From contig JAEZKA010000033.1 in NCBI GenBank assembly GCA_023436225.1, positions 1 through 64,000 on the forward strand: a stretch of 64,000 bases of DNA, read 5' to 3'. This document shows positions 1 through 7,323 of the stretch, piece by piece. The position numbers were made by a program, and so were the translations under genes. Positions within the stretch are counted from its first letter, which is position 1; each line of letters starts with the position of its first letter. Under the pieces are notes generated by a model. It saw only the letters and a program-made list of their open reading frames with translations, was not told the origin of the DNA and did not search any database. Origin of the DNA: Bacillota bacterium (GTDB lineage Bacteria; Bacillota; Clostridia; Lachnospirales; Lachnospiraceae).

Positions 1-95
1 AACATGATGTTATTGATGAGCTTTGTAACAACCTTATTGTTGTACAAAGGATCCGGCAATACATCTCTTTTTGCTATATGTCCTTTTCTTGGCAC
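1..95 (-). CDS. rpsG: 30S ribosomal protein S7, N-terminal fragment
   Basis: Only the first 31 codons lie in the window; the gene continues off the left edge. The protein begins (M)PRKGHIAKRDVLPDP, typical of bacterial S7, which nucleates assembly of the 30S head and binds 16S rRNA. The start codon is GTG at 93-95, with an AAGGAGGG ribosome site at 103-110. It follows rpsL on the same strand, the conserved str-operon order (rpsL-rpsG-fusA-tuf). Identification rests on the N-terminus plus synteny and is secure. Confidence 0.93.
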   Translation of the reverse strand, partial: MPRKGHIAKRDVLPDPLYNNKVVTKLINNIM

Positions 96-391
96 GTTTC
101 TTCCCTCCTTAACGATGCTTAACGAACTTTGTGTTCGTCAGTCAATTAATTCAACGGTACTCACATACAAGTAATTCCTTCAGATATTGCAGTAATCCAT
201 CAGGAATAGCTACAACCTCTTACTATACTTGTTCTGAATGGAAGACTTTGCTTCCACCGTTCGTGTTCGTGCTCAGATAACTTTATCTTCCAAATGGAAT
301 GTTCAACATTCACTTCAATCTGTAACCCACAGAAAATACAAATCAAACGGAAACGAAAAATTAATCCGGCACTTAACTACTTATCTAGTAA
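96..391 (-). other. rpsL-rpsG intercistronic spacer
   Basis: A 296-bp transcribed spacer, rather long for the str operon. I see no gene, promoter or T-tract terminator in it. A small stem (GAAC-acaaa-GTTC) lies just before the rpsG ribosome site. S7 is known to autoregulate str operons through intercistronic RNA in enterobacteria; whether this spacer acts that way is not visible. Confidence 0.4.
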
Positions 392-814
392 TTACTTCTT
401 AGCTTCCTTCGGTCTCTTAGCACCGTACTTAGAACGCGCTTGTCTTCTCTTAGCAACGCCTGCAGTATCAAGGGTACCTCTGATGATGTGATAACGAGTA
501 CCGGGTAAATCCTTTACTCTACCACCTCTGATCAGAACAACACTATGCTCCTGAAGGTTGTGACCTTCACCGGGGATATAGCTGGTTACTTCGATTCCGT
601 TGGACAGACGAACTCTGGCAATCTTACGAAGCGCTGAATTAGGCTTCTTAGGAGTTGCAGTTCTAACAGCTGTACATACACCTCTCTTCTGAGGAGCGGA
701 TACGTCAGTTGCTCTCTTGCTTAAGGAGTTAAAACCTTTCTGTAACGCAGGAGAGTTTGATTTGTATTCTACTGTCTGTCTACCTTTTCTTACTAACTGG
801 TTAAATGTGGGCAT
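392..814 (-). CDS. rpsL: 30S ribosomal protein S12
   Basis: A 140-residue S12, full length for the family. It lies at the decoding centre of the small subunit and supports tRNA selection. The conserved TPKKPNSALRK and RGGRVKDLPG loops are intact. The lysines where streptomycin-resistance substitutions usually fall are wild type, so no rpsL-based resistance is expected. The ATG at 812-814 has a good ribosome site (CAGGAGGTG in the sense direction) just upstream. It is first gene of the str operon, followed by rpsG, and is preceded by a consensus promoter about 170 bp upstream. Confidence 0.98.
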   Translation of the reverse strand: MPTFNQLVRKGRQTVEYKSNSPALQKGFNSLSKRATDVSAPQKRGVCTAVRTATPKKPNSALRKIARVRLSNGIEVTSYIPGEGHNLQEHSVVLIRGGRVKDLPGTRYHIIRGTLDTAGVAKRRQARSKYGAKRPKEAKK

Positions 815-982
815 TGATTTTTCACCTCCTGAAAATTGTTGGCTACAAGATGAATTGGTTCGCCAATCCGCTTGTTTATAGTTAGAATTCTGTGGTTTAA
901 TTTCGCTTTTTAAGACACTATATAAGCATCAACAAAAAGCGCATAAAAAATACATTGCATGCAGAAATCTGCACGCTAGATG

Positions 983-1011
983 ATTATATATTTTTAAACA
1001 TTAATTGTCAA
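983..1011 (-). promoter_or_regulatory. Consensus sigma-A promoter of the str operon
   Basis: Read on the minus strand: TTGACA (1006-1011), a 17-bp spacer, and TATAAT (983-988), a perfect vegetative promoter. Transcription would start near 976, giving a leader of about 160 nt before rpsL. The leader contains a GCAGA-TT-TCTGC stem and an ATTGG-CGAA-CCAAT stem, and may carry post-transcriptional control. Confidence 0.85.
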
Positions 1012-1179
1012 GAACTTTTTTGCAGCAGCTGCTTTGCGTCAATCTTTGGAGAGCACTCTAATGCTGTTATTCTTGAATAATTCTCCTCCTTATAGTAAGA
1101 TATACTTAATGCATATGGAAACCGTGACTATTTGATTGTTTAAATAAGAAGAAACACGTTTACAAACGGAGGGATATCT

Positions 1180-2160
1180 ATGAAGGATATGGCGCAGACA
1201 GAACGTCAGATTTTTATCTTATTATTACTATCTGAGAATAAGAGGGGATATACCATCAGTGATATCCATGCCTCTCTGGAGAAATGGGATGTTATCGTGG
1301 ACAAGAAGACCATCGGTCGGGATATCGACAGCCTGTCCGGTATCTGCTTTATATCCGAGGAGGAAAGAAACGGTAAGACCTATTATACAGCGGACAAGTT
1401 CCGGCTTCGTGATATCACCTTCACCTCTCCTGAGCTCATCTCCTTAGCCTTCCTATTAGAGCTACTGAAGCCTTATCAGTACATGACTATGGGAAAGACA
1501 GCTCAGGAGCTAATCCATAAGCTTCTTGATAATACGACAAATCTGAACCGCGAATTTATTAAGCACTTTAATGGTCTGGTTACCATCAACACCAATGATT
1601 ATATTAGCGACGAAGTAAATCCGGAGATTGAGGACCGCCTCCAATCAGCAATTCGCGATAAGAATAAGGTACGGATTATCTATCACAGCTTTGGCGGTGA
1701 TGAGGATACCATCCGTATTATTCATCCTTACGAATTGATGATTAACGACGGTGCGTTAAGTGTTGTTGGTTATTGTGAGCTAAGAAATGATATGAGGGAC
1801 TTTAGAGTATCCCGTATCAAAGCAATTACCCTCTTAGAGGATACCTTTGTCATACCCTCCGATTATTTTCTGAAGAAAGCCAGGAGCAAGTTCATTCACC
1901 TGTCCGGTAATGCAGTGGAACAGATTATCATAGCCTTCGACGGCCCCACGGCAAAGTATATTCAGGAGTATGAAGCCGATCTGGCAGACGAAATCATAAT
2001 AACAGAATCCGGAATCAACTTTATCCGTGACACCTCGATTACAGACGAGCTGGTCCGTTGGATCATGCAATACGGTTCTGGTGCCAGAGTCCTTAATCCT
2101 CCCCATCTGAGAGATAAAATCAAGCAAGAACTTTTGAATAGCTTAGAGCAATATAATTAG
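1180..2160 (+). CDS. WYL-domain transcriptional regulator
   Basis: A 326-residue protein with an N-terminal winged-helix DNA-binding region (residues about 5-65, including SDIHASLEKW and KKTIGRDIDSL) and a central WYL-type ligand-sensing domain (about 140-215, with VRIIYHSFGG, HPYELMINDGALSVVGYCE and FRVSRIKAI). WYL proteins are usually one-component regulators, several sensing nucleic acids or second messengers. A ribosome site GGAGGG at 1168-1173 supports the ATG at 1180. The gene is monocistronic and converges on an MFS exporter gene; its target cannot be told from context. It diverges from rpsL across about 365 bp that hold the rpsL promoter and nothing else I recognise. Confidence 0.88.
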   Translation: MKDMAQTERQIFILLLLSENKRGYTISDIHASLEKWDVIVDKKTIGRDIDSLSGICFISEEERNGKTYYTADKFRLRDITFTSPELISLAFLLELLKPYQYMTMGKTAQELIHKLLDNTTNLNREFIKHFNGLVTINTNDYISDEVNPEIEDRLQSAIRDKNKVRIIYHSFGGDEDTIRIIHPYELMINDGALSVVGYCELRNDMRDFRVSRIKAITLLEDTFVIPSDYFLKKARSKFIHLSGNAVEQIIIAFDGPTAKYIQEYEADLADEIIITESGINFIRDTSITDELVRWIMQYGSGARVLNPPHLRDKIKQELLNSLEQYN

Positions 2161-2178
2161 AAATATTGATAGCTTCTT

Positions 2179-2224
2179 AAATAGTGTGGGCTGTCGCAAA
2201 CCTTTGCGACAGCCCACACTATTT
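2179..2224. terminator. Bidirectional terminator hairpin
   Basis: A perfect 22-bp inverted repeat with a 2-nt centre: arms 2179-2200 and 2203-2224. It sits between the converging WYL and MFS genes and overlaps the MFS stop codon by two bases. A-rich and T-rich flanks (AAAT/ATTT) allow termination both ways. The arms are longer than in most clostridial terminators. Confidence 0.85.
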
Positions 2225-3428
2225 AACTCACAGGATCAGTCCCTCTCCATTCCCGATAGATGGTGCATAGAATGAGGATCCAGATAACAATATAAACTCC
2301 GGTCCAGATAAGTCCATTAAAGAGATTTGATCCCGATACCAGCAATCCGAATAACCCATAGCAGAGGATCCCGTATAGATTCTGGCTTAAGGAGACCAGC
2401 GAATGTACTGTGGATCTTCCCTCCGCTTCAATTCTCTTCTGTATATAGTCCTCATGAATGACGTCTCCGGCTGCCATGATCAGATAGTATAGACCATAAA
2501 GAGCCATCATACCGATCGATCTGACCACTCCCGCTGCCAATAACGCCCCTGCTGCTATAAAGCAGAGAATCGCCACCTGAAACATCCGATCTTTTAGGTG
2601 AAATATCCGCTCAATTCCTCTTCGTATTGAGGAGGCGAGAACGCCTCCTAAGGCAATGAGGATAAACCGTACTGCTGTCCATCCACCAATTAAGGCAATT
2701 GAAAGGCCAAAACCCTCTGCAATCAGCTGGTCATATTCATCCAGTATCCCAGCGGTGGTAATTACCAGTAATGATAAGAGACTATAAAGGAGAATTTCCT
2801 TCCTCTTAAACATAAAGGTCAATGCTCCATGTAAGGTTCTCTCCTCTCCCTCTCTCTTCTCCATGACGATACGTTCTTTATAAAGGTTTACTTCCCTCAT
2901 GGAAAACACGATTACTGCTGCGGATAGTGCTGCAATTACCGAAAGGAGCAGCACCATGGGAAAGCCATAGTGCATTCCGATTAATCCTCCGAACAAGGAG
3001 GCAAGGACTGTACTAATACCGGACAGAAAGCGTCCTCTTCCTAGAACCTTCTCAAATTGCTCTTCCCGATTAGTAAGCTTCATCGAATCATAAAGCAAGG
3101 CTTCTTCTGAGCCGGATTTGAAGGCTCCTCCAATTCCCCAAAGAACAAAGCCTAATGCATAAATTTCAAAGCAATCAGAAAATATCCAAGTCAGATAACA
3201 TCCGGCTTTCAGTACCTGTCCTAAAAGTAACATATTCCTTCTACTCCAGCGATCAGCCATAACACCGGAGGGTATCTCCAGAATAACACTGGGTACGGAC
3301 CAGATTACCAATAGCAGGGATATTTGAGCAACGGTTAAGCCGCCTTTTTCAAACATTAATAAGTAGAGCGGATAGATTGGAATCAGCTCATCGAAAAAAC
3401 GATAGAAATAATATTTTAAATCAGTCAT
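2223..3428 (-). CDS. MFS exporter, drug/H+ antiporter type
   Basis: A 401-residue, roughly 12-helix Major Facilitator protein. The loop between helices 2 and 3 carries signature motif A (GVMADRWSRRNMLLLG), and helix 5 has the GGLIGMHYGF stretch. It probably exports a small hydrophobic compound by proton exchange; the substrate is unknown. I chose the ATG at 3426-3428, because the upstream in-frame ATG at 3438-3440 lies inside the ribosome site (ATGGAGGG) that serves the inner start. That ribosome site is exactly complementary to a leader segment at 3470-3478, and a 9-codon leader frame lies further upstream. These suggest translational attenuation, as known for several antibiotic-inducible resistance genes. 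Confidence 0.85.
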   Translation of the reverse strand: MTDLKYYFYRFFDELIPIYPLYLLMFEKGGLTVAQISLLLVIWSVPSVILEIPSGVMADRWSRRNMLLLGQVLKAGCYLTWIFSDCFEIYALGFVLWGIGGAFKSGSEEALLYDSMKLTNREEQFEKVLGRGRFLSGISTVLASLFGGLIGMHYGFPMVLLLSVIAALSAAVIVFSMREVNLYKERIVMEKREGEERTLHGALTFMFKRKEILLYSLLSLLVITTAGILDEYDQLIAEGFGLSIALIGGWTAVRFILIALGGVLASSIRRGIERIFHLKDRMFQVAILCFIAAGALLAAGVVRSIGMMALYGLYYLIMAAGDVIHEDYIQKRIEAEGRSTVHSLVSLSQNLYGILCYGLFGLLVSGSNLFNGLIWTGVYIVIWILILCTIYREWRGTDPVS

Positions 3429-3432
3429 AAAA

Positions 3433-3491
3433 CCCTCCATATAATTGTAGAAATTTCATATAATATTAGTATGGAGGGGCTCGTGAAGCCC
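3433..3491 (-). promoter_or_regulatory. Candidate translational attenuator of the MFS gene
   Basis: Two mutually exclusive stems are visible. One pairs 3470-3478 with 3433-3441, a perfect 9-bp duplex (CCCTCCATA with TATGGAGGG, minus strand) that hides the MFS ribosome site. The other pairs GGGCT with AGCCC across 3477-3491 and uses up the anti-Shine-Dalgarno bases. This is the classic layout of ribosome-stalling attenuators. Function is inferred. Confidence 0.6.
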
Positions 3492-3495
3492 AGTA

Positions 3496-3525
3496 TTACT
3501 GGCCGGTATCGTGCCACATACGCAT
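3496..3525 (-). CDS. Candidate leader peptide MRMWHDTGQ
   Basis: A 9-codon frame, ATG at 3523-3525 and TAA at 3496-3498, with an excellent ribosome site (TAGGAGGTG, 3531-3539) seven bases upstream. It ends just before the attenuator stems. It has no sequence resemblance that I recognise to known ErmC, ErmD or Cat leaders. Its strong ribosome site and place between promoter and attenuator are the evidence that it is translated. Confidence 0.55.
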   Translation of the reverse strand: MRMWHDTGQ

Positions 3526-3596
3526 CAACTCACCTCCTAAAACAATGTTTGATTGAACAATAGAGTGCGTCACATTATTATGATAGAATTCATTAT

Positions 3597-3625
3597 ATTA
3601 TAATATGGATATCGTTACCAGACAA
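3597..3625 (-). promoter_or_regulatory. Promoter for leader peptide and MFS gene
   Basis: Minus strand: TTGTCT (3620-3625), 17-bp spacer, TATAAT (3597-3602). Transcription would start near 3590, giving about 65 nt before the leader peptide and about 160 nt before the MFS start. Confidence 0.65.
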
Positions 3626-3687
3626 ATTTACAATTAAATCAAATTTAAATATTTTAATAATAATCATATATTTTTATAAATATGCAG

Positions 3688-3716
3688 TTGACAATTGACA
3701 AATCAATGTATATACT
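3688..3716 (+). promoter_or_regulatory. Promoter of the trpB T-box transcript
   Basis: TTGACA (3688-3693), 17-bp spacer, TATACT (3711-3716). A second TTGACA at 3695-3700 is too close to the -10 to serve. Predicted start near 3723, about 380 nt before the coding start. Confidence 0.8.
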
Positions 3717-3739
3717 AATAAAAAATACATAATTATAAC

Positions 3740-4016
3740 AAACCGATGAGTAAGAATAGTAGATATCACAAATTATTAACAGAGAGCCGCAGAGGGTGGG
3801 ATTGCGGTAATAATTCTATATCGAATGGGCTTACGAGGGTGGGAAGAACGATAGGAAGCTATCCAGTAATGCCCAACGGTATCTTCAACCGTTAACAAAG
3901 AAGCATATATTAAAGTATATGAATTGAGAGGGTGCAACGCACCAAACCGGGTGGTACCGCAGAAGTTTATCAAAGCTTTTGTCCCAGTAGAATTACTGAG
4001 GCAGGGGCTTTTTTTG
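3740..4016 (+). promoter_or_regulatory. T-box riboswitch, tryptophan specifier
   Basis: A tRNA-sensing leader. Visible elements are the stem I motif AGAGAG with a GGTGGG loop (3781-3800), the specifier-loop sequence CGAA-TGG-GCTTAC with the TGG (Trp) codon at 3826-3828, and the antiterminator T-box GGGTGGTACCGC (3949-3960). The intrinsic terminator has arms around AAAGC (3972-3976) and GCTTT (4007-4011), followed by a T-run. Uncharged tRNA-Trp should stabilise the antiterminator and allow transcription of the tryptophan synthase gene. Confidence 0.92.
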
Positions 4017-4100
4017 AACCCATTTTTGAAAGTAGCAATCTTCCCCTCCTCAATAAGGAATGGCTATTCTCACACAATAATATTGAAAGGAGTAAACAAT

Positions 4101-5480
4101 ATGGCAAAGAAGATTCCACACAGACTATACCTTACCGAAGATCAGATGCCAAAGCAGTGGTACAATCTGAGAGCTGATATGAAGGAGCTTCCCGCTCCGA
4201 TCTTAAATCCGGGCACGCTGCAGCCAGCTAAGGTAGAAGAATTGTATCCCGTATTCTGCGAAAAGCTTGCACAGCAGGAAATGGATGATACCACAAGATA
4301 TTTTGATATCCCGGAAGAGGTTCAGGATTTTTATAAGATGTATCGTCCTTCTCCACTCATCCGTGCATTTCATCTGGAAAAAGCATTGGGTACACCTGCC
4401 AAGATTTATTTCAAATTCGAGGGCAACAACACCTCCGGAAGCCACAAGCTGAATTCTGCAATCGCACAGGCTTATTATGCGAAGGAGCAGGGACTTACCA
4501 GTTTAACCACAGAAACCGGAGCTGGTCAATGGGGAACTGCTTTGTCAGAAGCATGCTCCTATTATAATATCCCCCTCACTGTCTTTATGGTTAAGGTTTC
4601 TTATGAACAAAAGCCCTTCCGAAAATCCGTTATGCAGACCTTTGATGCCAATATCATCCCAAGTCCGAGTGATACCACTCAGGTCGGTAGGATGATATTA
4701 TCCAAGGATCCTACCACCGGCGGAAGTCTTGGCTGCGCTATCTCAGAGGCTGTTGAGAAGGCTGTTACCACACCGAACAGCCGATACGTTCTAGGCTCTG
4801 TATTAAATCAGGTTTTACTGCACCAGTCCATCATCGGTCTAGAATCCAAGATAGCGATGGAGATGCTAGATGAATACCCTGATATTGTGATTGGTTGTGC
4901 GGGTGGTGGATCGAATCTAGGTGGTTTGATTGCTCCTTTTATGCAGGATAAACTTCTTGGTAAAGCCAATCCCAGAATTATCGCTGTTGAGCCTGCCTCC
5001 TGCCCTTCCTTTACTCGTGGTAAGTATGCCTATGATTTCTGCGACACCGGTAAAGTTACCCCTCTTGCTAAGATGTACACCTTGGGCAGTAGTTTTATGC
5101 CCTCCGCAAATCATGCAGGCGGCTTAAGATATCATGGTATGTCACCCATTTTGTCAAAGCTTTACGATGATGGATACATGGAGGCCATCGCTGTGGAACA
5201 GACAAAGGTATTCGAAGCAGCAGTATTCTTCGCGAAGCAGGAGACCATCTTACCTGCTCCCGAATCCGCTCATGCTATCCGCGGTGCGATAGACGAAGCC
5301 TTAAAATGCAAAGAAACCGGCGAAGCTAAAACGATTCTTTTTGGCCTCACTGGAACTGGATACTTTGATATGACTGCCTATAACGCTTACCTAAACGGCA
5401 CTATGAATGATTATATCCCCAGCGATGAGGATCTTAAGAAGGGCTTTGATGAGTTGCCAAAGATTCCAGGCATAGAGTAG
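4101..5480 (+). CDS. trpB: Tryptophan synthase beta chain, TrpB2-type
   Basis: A 459-residue PLP enzyme that joins indole and serine to make tryptophan. Its length and N-terminus (IPHRLYLTEDQMPKQWYN) mark the TrpB2 (long, alternative) subgroup rather than the about 400-residue TrpB1 of the usual alpha-beta complex. The PLP lysine is in GSHKLNSA (K116) and the phosphate-binding loop is GCAGGGSNLGG. The ATG at 4101 has GAAAGGAGT upstream; the frame stays open further 5', but that part lies in the T-box and is not coding. No trpA is adjacent, so it may salvage free indole or work with a distant alpha chain. Expression is controlled by the Trp T-box. Confidence 0.95.
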   Translation: MAKKIPHRLYLTEDQMPKQWYNLRADMKELPAPILNPGTLQPAKVEELYPVFCEKLAQQEMDDTTRYFDIPEEVQDFYKMYRPSPLIRAFHLEKALGTPAKIYFKFEGNNTSGSHKLNSAIAQAYYAKEQGLTSLTTETGAGQWGTALSEACSYYNIPLTVFMVKVSYEQKPFRKSVMQTFDANIIPSPSDTTQVGRMILSKDPTTGGSLGCAISEAVEKAVTTPNSRYVLGSVLNQVLLHQSIIGLESKIAMEMLDEYPDIVIGCAGGGSNLGGLIAPFMQDKLLGKANPRIIAVEPASCPSFTRGKYAYDFCDTGKVTPLAKMYTLGSSFMPSANHAGGLRYHGMSPILSKLYDDGYMEAIAVEQTKVFEAAVFFAKQETILPAPESAHAIRGAIDEALKCKETGEAKTILFGLTGTGYFDMTAYNAYLNGTMNDYIPSDEDLKKGFDELPKIPGIE

Positions 5481-5514
5481 CTATATTCTTCTCCAAATTG
5501 GATATAAAATAGAA

Positions 5515-5552
5515 GGGACAGAGCCGGTTGTTACTACAAACGGCTCTGTCCC
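5515..5552. terminator. Terminator between trpB and the MATE gene
   Basis: Perfect 12-bp arms GGGACAGAGCCG (5515-5526) and CGGCTCTGTCCC (5541-5552), followed by TGTCTTTCT. It lies between converging genes and can serve both. Confidence 0.85.
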
Positions 5553-5559
5553 TGTCTTT

Positions 5560-6984
5560 CTATAGGTTAGCATTTTCAATTCCTACTTTCCTTCTTCTAT
5601 CTCCCTCCTGTGCCCTGATTAATCCGTTCAGACGTCTTAACTCAAACAATAGAAATCCACTCGTAATGGCAAAGGCCAGAAAATCAGAAATAGGAACTGC
5701 CATAAGAATACCCTTAAGACCAAATAAGTTCGCCATAACTAAGATAGTAGGTATTAATAATAGAACTTGTCTGGATAGTGTTAATAAAAGAGAAATCTTT
5801 GGTCTCCCGACTGCCTGAAAATACAGCGATCCAATAATCTGCACACCCATAACAGGGAGCATCAGCATAACAATTCTAATAGCATTTGTTCCAAACTCTC
5901 GAAATGCCTCCTCCTTACCAAAGGCCCCAATCAAAGCTCCGGGGAAAACTCTGGTTATCGCAAAGCCTGTTAACGCAATAACAGATGCCGTCAGAATTGC
6001 TTTCCCCAAGGTTTCTCTTATTCTATGATAATTTCCTGCACCTCGATTATAACCAATGATCGGCTGAGCTCCATGGCTGATACCTATGGTAGGGAGGACT
6101 AGTATGGTCTGAAGACTATTAATCGCCCCCATTCCTCCTATTGCGACATCTCCACCATAGTAACCCAGTCGATTATTCAAAATCAAGCTAAGAAAACTTC
6201 CGCTTATTTGATTTGCAAAGGACGGAAGCCCCGCCAGAGTCGTCTTTCCTACAATCGAGGGAGACAAAATCAGGTTCTTGATTCGAAGCTTCATATTACT
6301 ACGTCTTGTTAGGAAGTAGGAAATACCCCAAATAGCAGAGAGACCTTGTCCACCTATCGTAGCTAGGGCTGCTCCTGCCATTCCCCAACCAAATATAAAT
6401 ATGAATACATAATCAAAAACGATATTAAAACCGGCTCCGATAAACATTGACACCATTGCAGACTTCGGACTCCCATCAGCACGCATGAAATGATTCATTC
6501 CTACCGATGGCCCCTGTAACACCGAGGCATAAAGGATGATTCTCATATACTCTAAGGCATAAGGCATACTTTCCTCACTAGCTCCAAACAAGGTAAGCAG
6601 CCCTTCCAGATTCATAAGTGCAAACACCATGAATAAGAAGGAAGTGATGAATATCATGGCGATGGAATTACCCAGAATTTTCTCTGCTCCCTCTCTGTCC
6701 TTTTCCCCAAGCTTGATGGAAAACAGAGACGCGCCGCCGGCTCCAAACATTAATGCAAGTCCCATCATAATCATCATAATCGGAAAAGATACCGTTAATG
6801 CAGTAAGCCCTATGGACTGTAGATCCTTCGCATTGCCGATAAACATTCTGTCCACGATATTATATAAAGCATTTACCAACATTCCAATTGTCGCTGGTAT
6901 AGAAAATTCCATTAATAGAGTTCCGATTTTCTTCGTACCCAGCCGATCCTGACTGTGTTTTTTAATAATCTTTTCTTCTGTCAT
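5560..6984 (-). CDS. MATE family efflux transporter
   Basis: A 474-residue integral membrane protein with two homologous six-helix halves. The N-terminal helix motif MEFSIPATIGMLVNALYNIVDRMFIG and a central LAGLPSFANQ repeat start are typical of the Na+- or H+-coupled MATE (NorM/DinF) superfamily, exporters of cationic compounds. Here the first motif is residues about 25-50. The ATG at 6984 is preceded only by a weak GGAAG. It diverges from the sigma-factor gene across about 340 bp. Substrate unknown. Confidence 0.9.
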   Translation of the reverse strand: MTEEKIIKKHSQDRLGTKKIGTLLMEFSIPATIGMLVNALYNIVDRMFIGNAKDLQSIGLTALTVSFPIMMIMMGLALMFGAGGASLFSIKLGEKDREGAEKILGNSIAMIFITSFLFMVFALMNLEGLLTLFGASEESMPYALEYMRIILYASVLQGPSVGMNHFMRADGSPKSAMVSMFIGAGFNIVFDYVFIFIFGWGMAGAALATIGGQGLSAIWGISYFLTRRSNMKLRIKNLILSPSIVGKTTLAGLPSFANQISGSFLSLILNNRLGYYGGDVAIGGMGAINSLQTILVLPTIGISHGAQPIIGYNRGAGNYHRIRETLGKAILTASVIALTGFAITRVFPGALIGAFGKEEAFREFGTNAIRIVMLMLPVMGVQIIGSLYFQAVGRPKISLLLTLSRQVLLLIPTILVMANLFGLKGILMAVPISDFLAFAITSGFLLFELRRLNGLIRAQEGDRRRKVGIENANL

Positions 6985-7274
6985 AATATACTTCCATAAC
7001 CCTTCTAACTTTTATTGTGAGCAGCGTTCCATAGCAGCAAGCTAAAACATCCGGAATAATTAATATATACCCTAGAGCTTCGTATTTTCTCTCTATCAAC
7101 TGACAATAAAAATCCATTCTTCCAACCGATTGAATTAGCTTCACTTCATTCATGAATTATCATATATTTTATTATAATAAACGATTTTAGAAAACTTATC
7201 CACCTATATATAAGGTTTTTGGAAGTTTTTTATCACATTGTATTATTATTTTTGTTTTCTTATTTCAATTTATA

Positions 7275-7283
7275 TGATATAAT
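7275..7283 (+). promoter_or_regulatory. Extended -10 promoter of the sigma-factor gene
   Basis: TGATATAAT (7275-7283), an extended -10 element in a very AT-rich stretch, with no strong -35. Transcription would start about 35 bp before the ATG at 7324. Confidence 0.6.
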
Positions 7284-7323
7284 GTTGGTTATGCAATTTT
7301 TTATATCCGATGGAGGAACAAAC

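Noticed and set aside
3496..3520. Sigma-54 promoter (TGGCAC) on the minus strand near the MFS leader
   Set aside because: The TGGCAC is not followed by TTGC at the needed spacing; it is the TGG-CAC codon pair of the leader peptide.
3924..4100. 59-residue N-terminal extension of TrpB
   Set aside because: It is translated from T-box and terminator sequence, and a proper ribosome site stands before the ATG at 4101.
6962..7153. 63-residue minus-strand frame overlapping the start of the MATE gene
   Set aside because: It has no ribosome site and no recognisable family, and it overlaps both the MATE start and the promoter region; probably chance.
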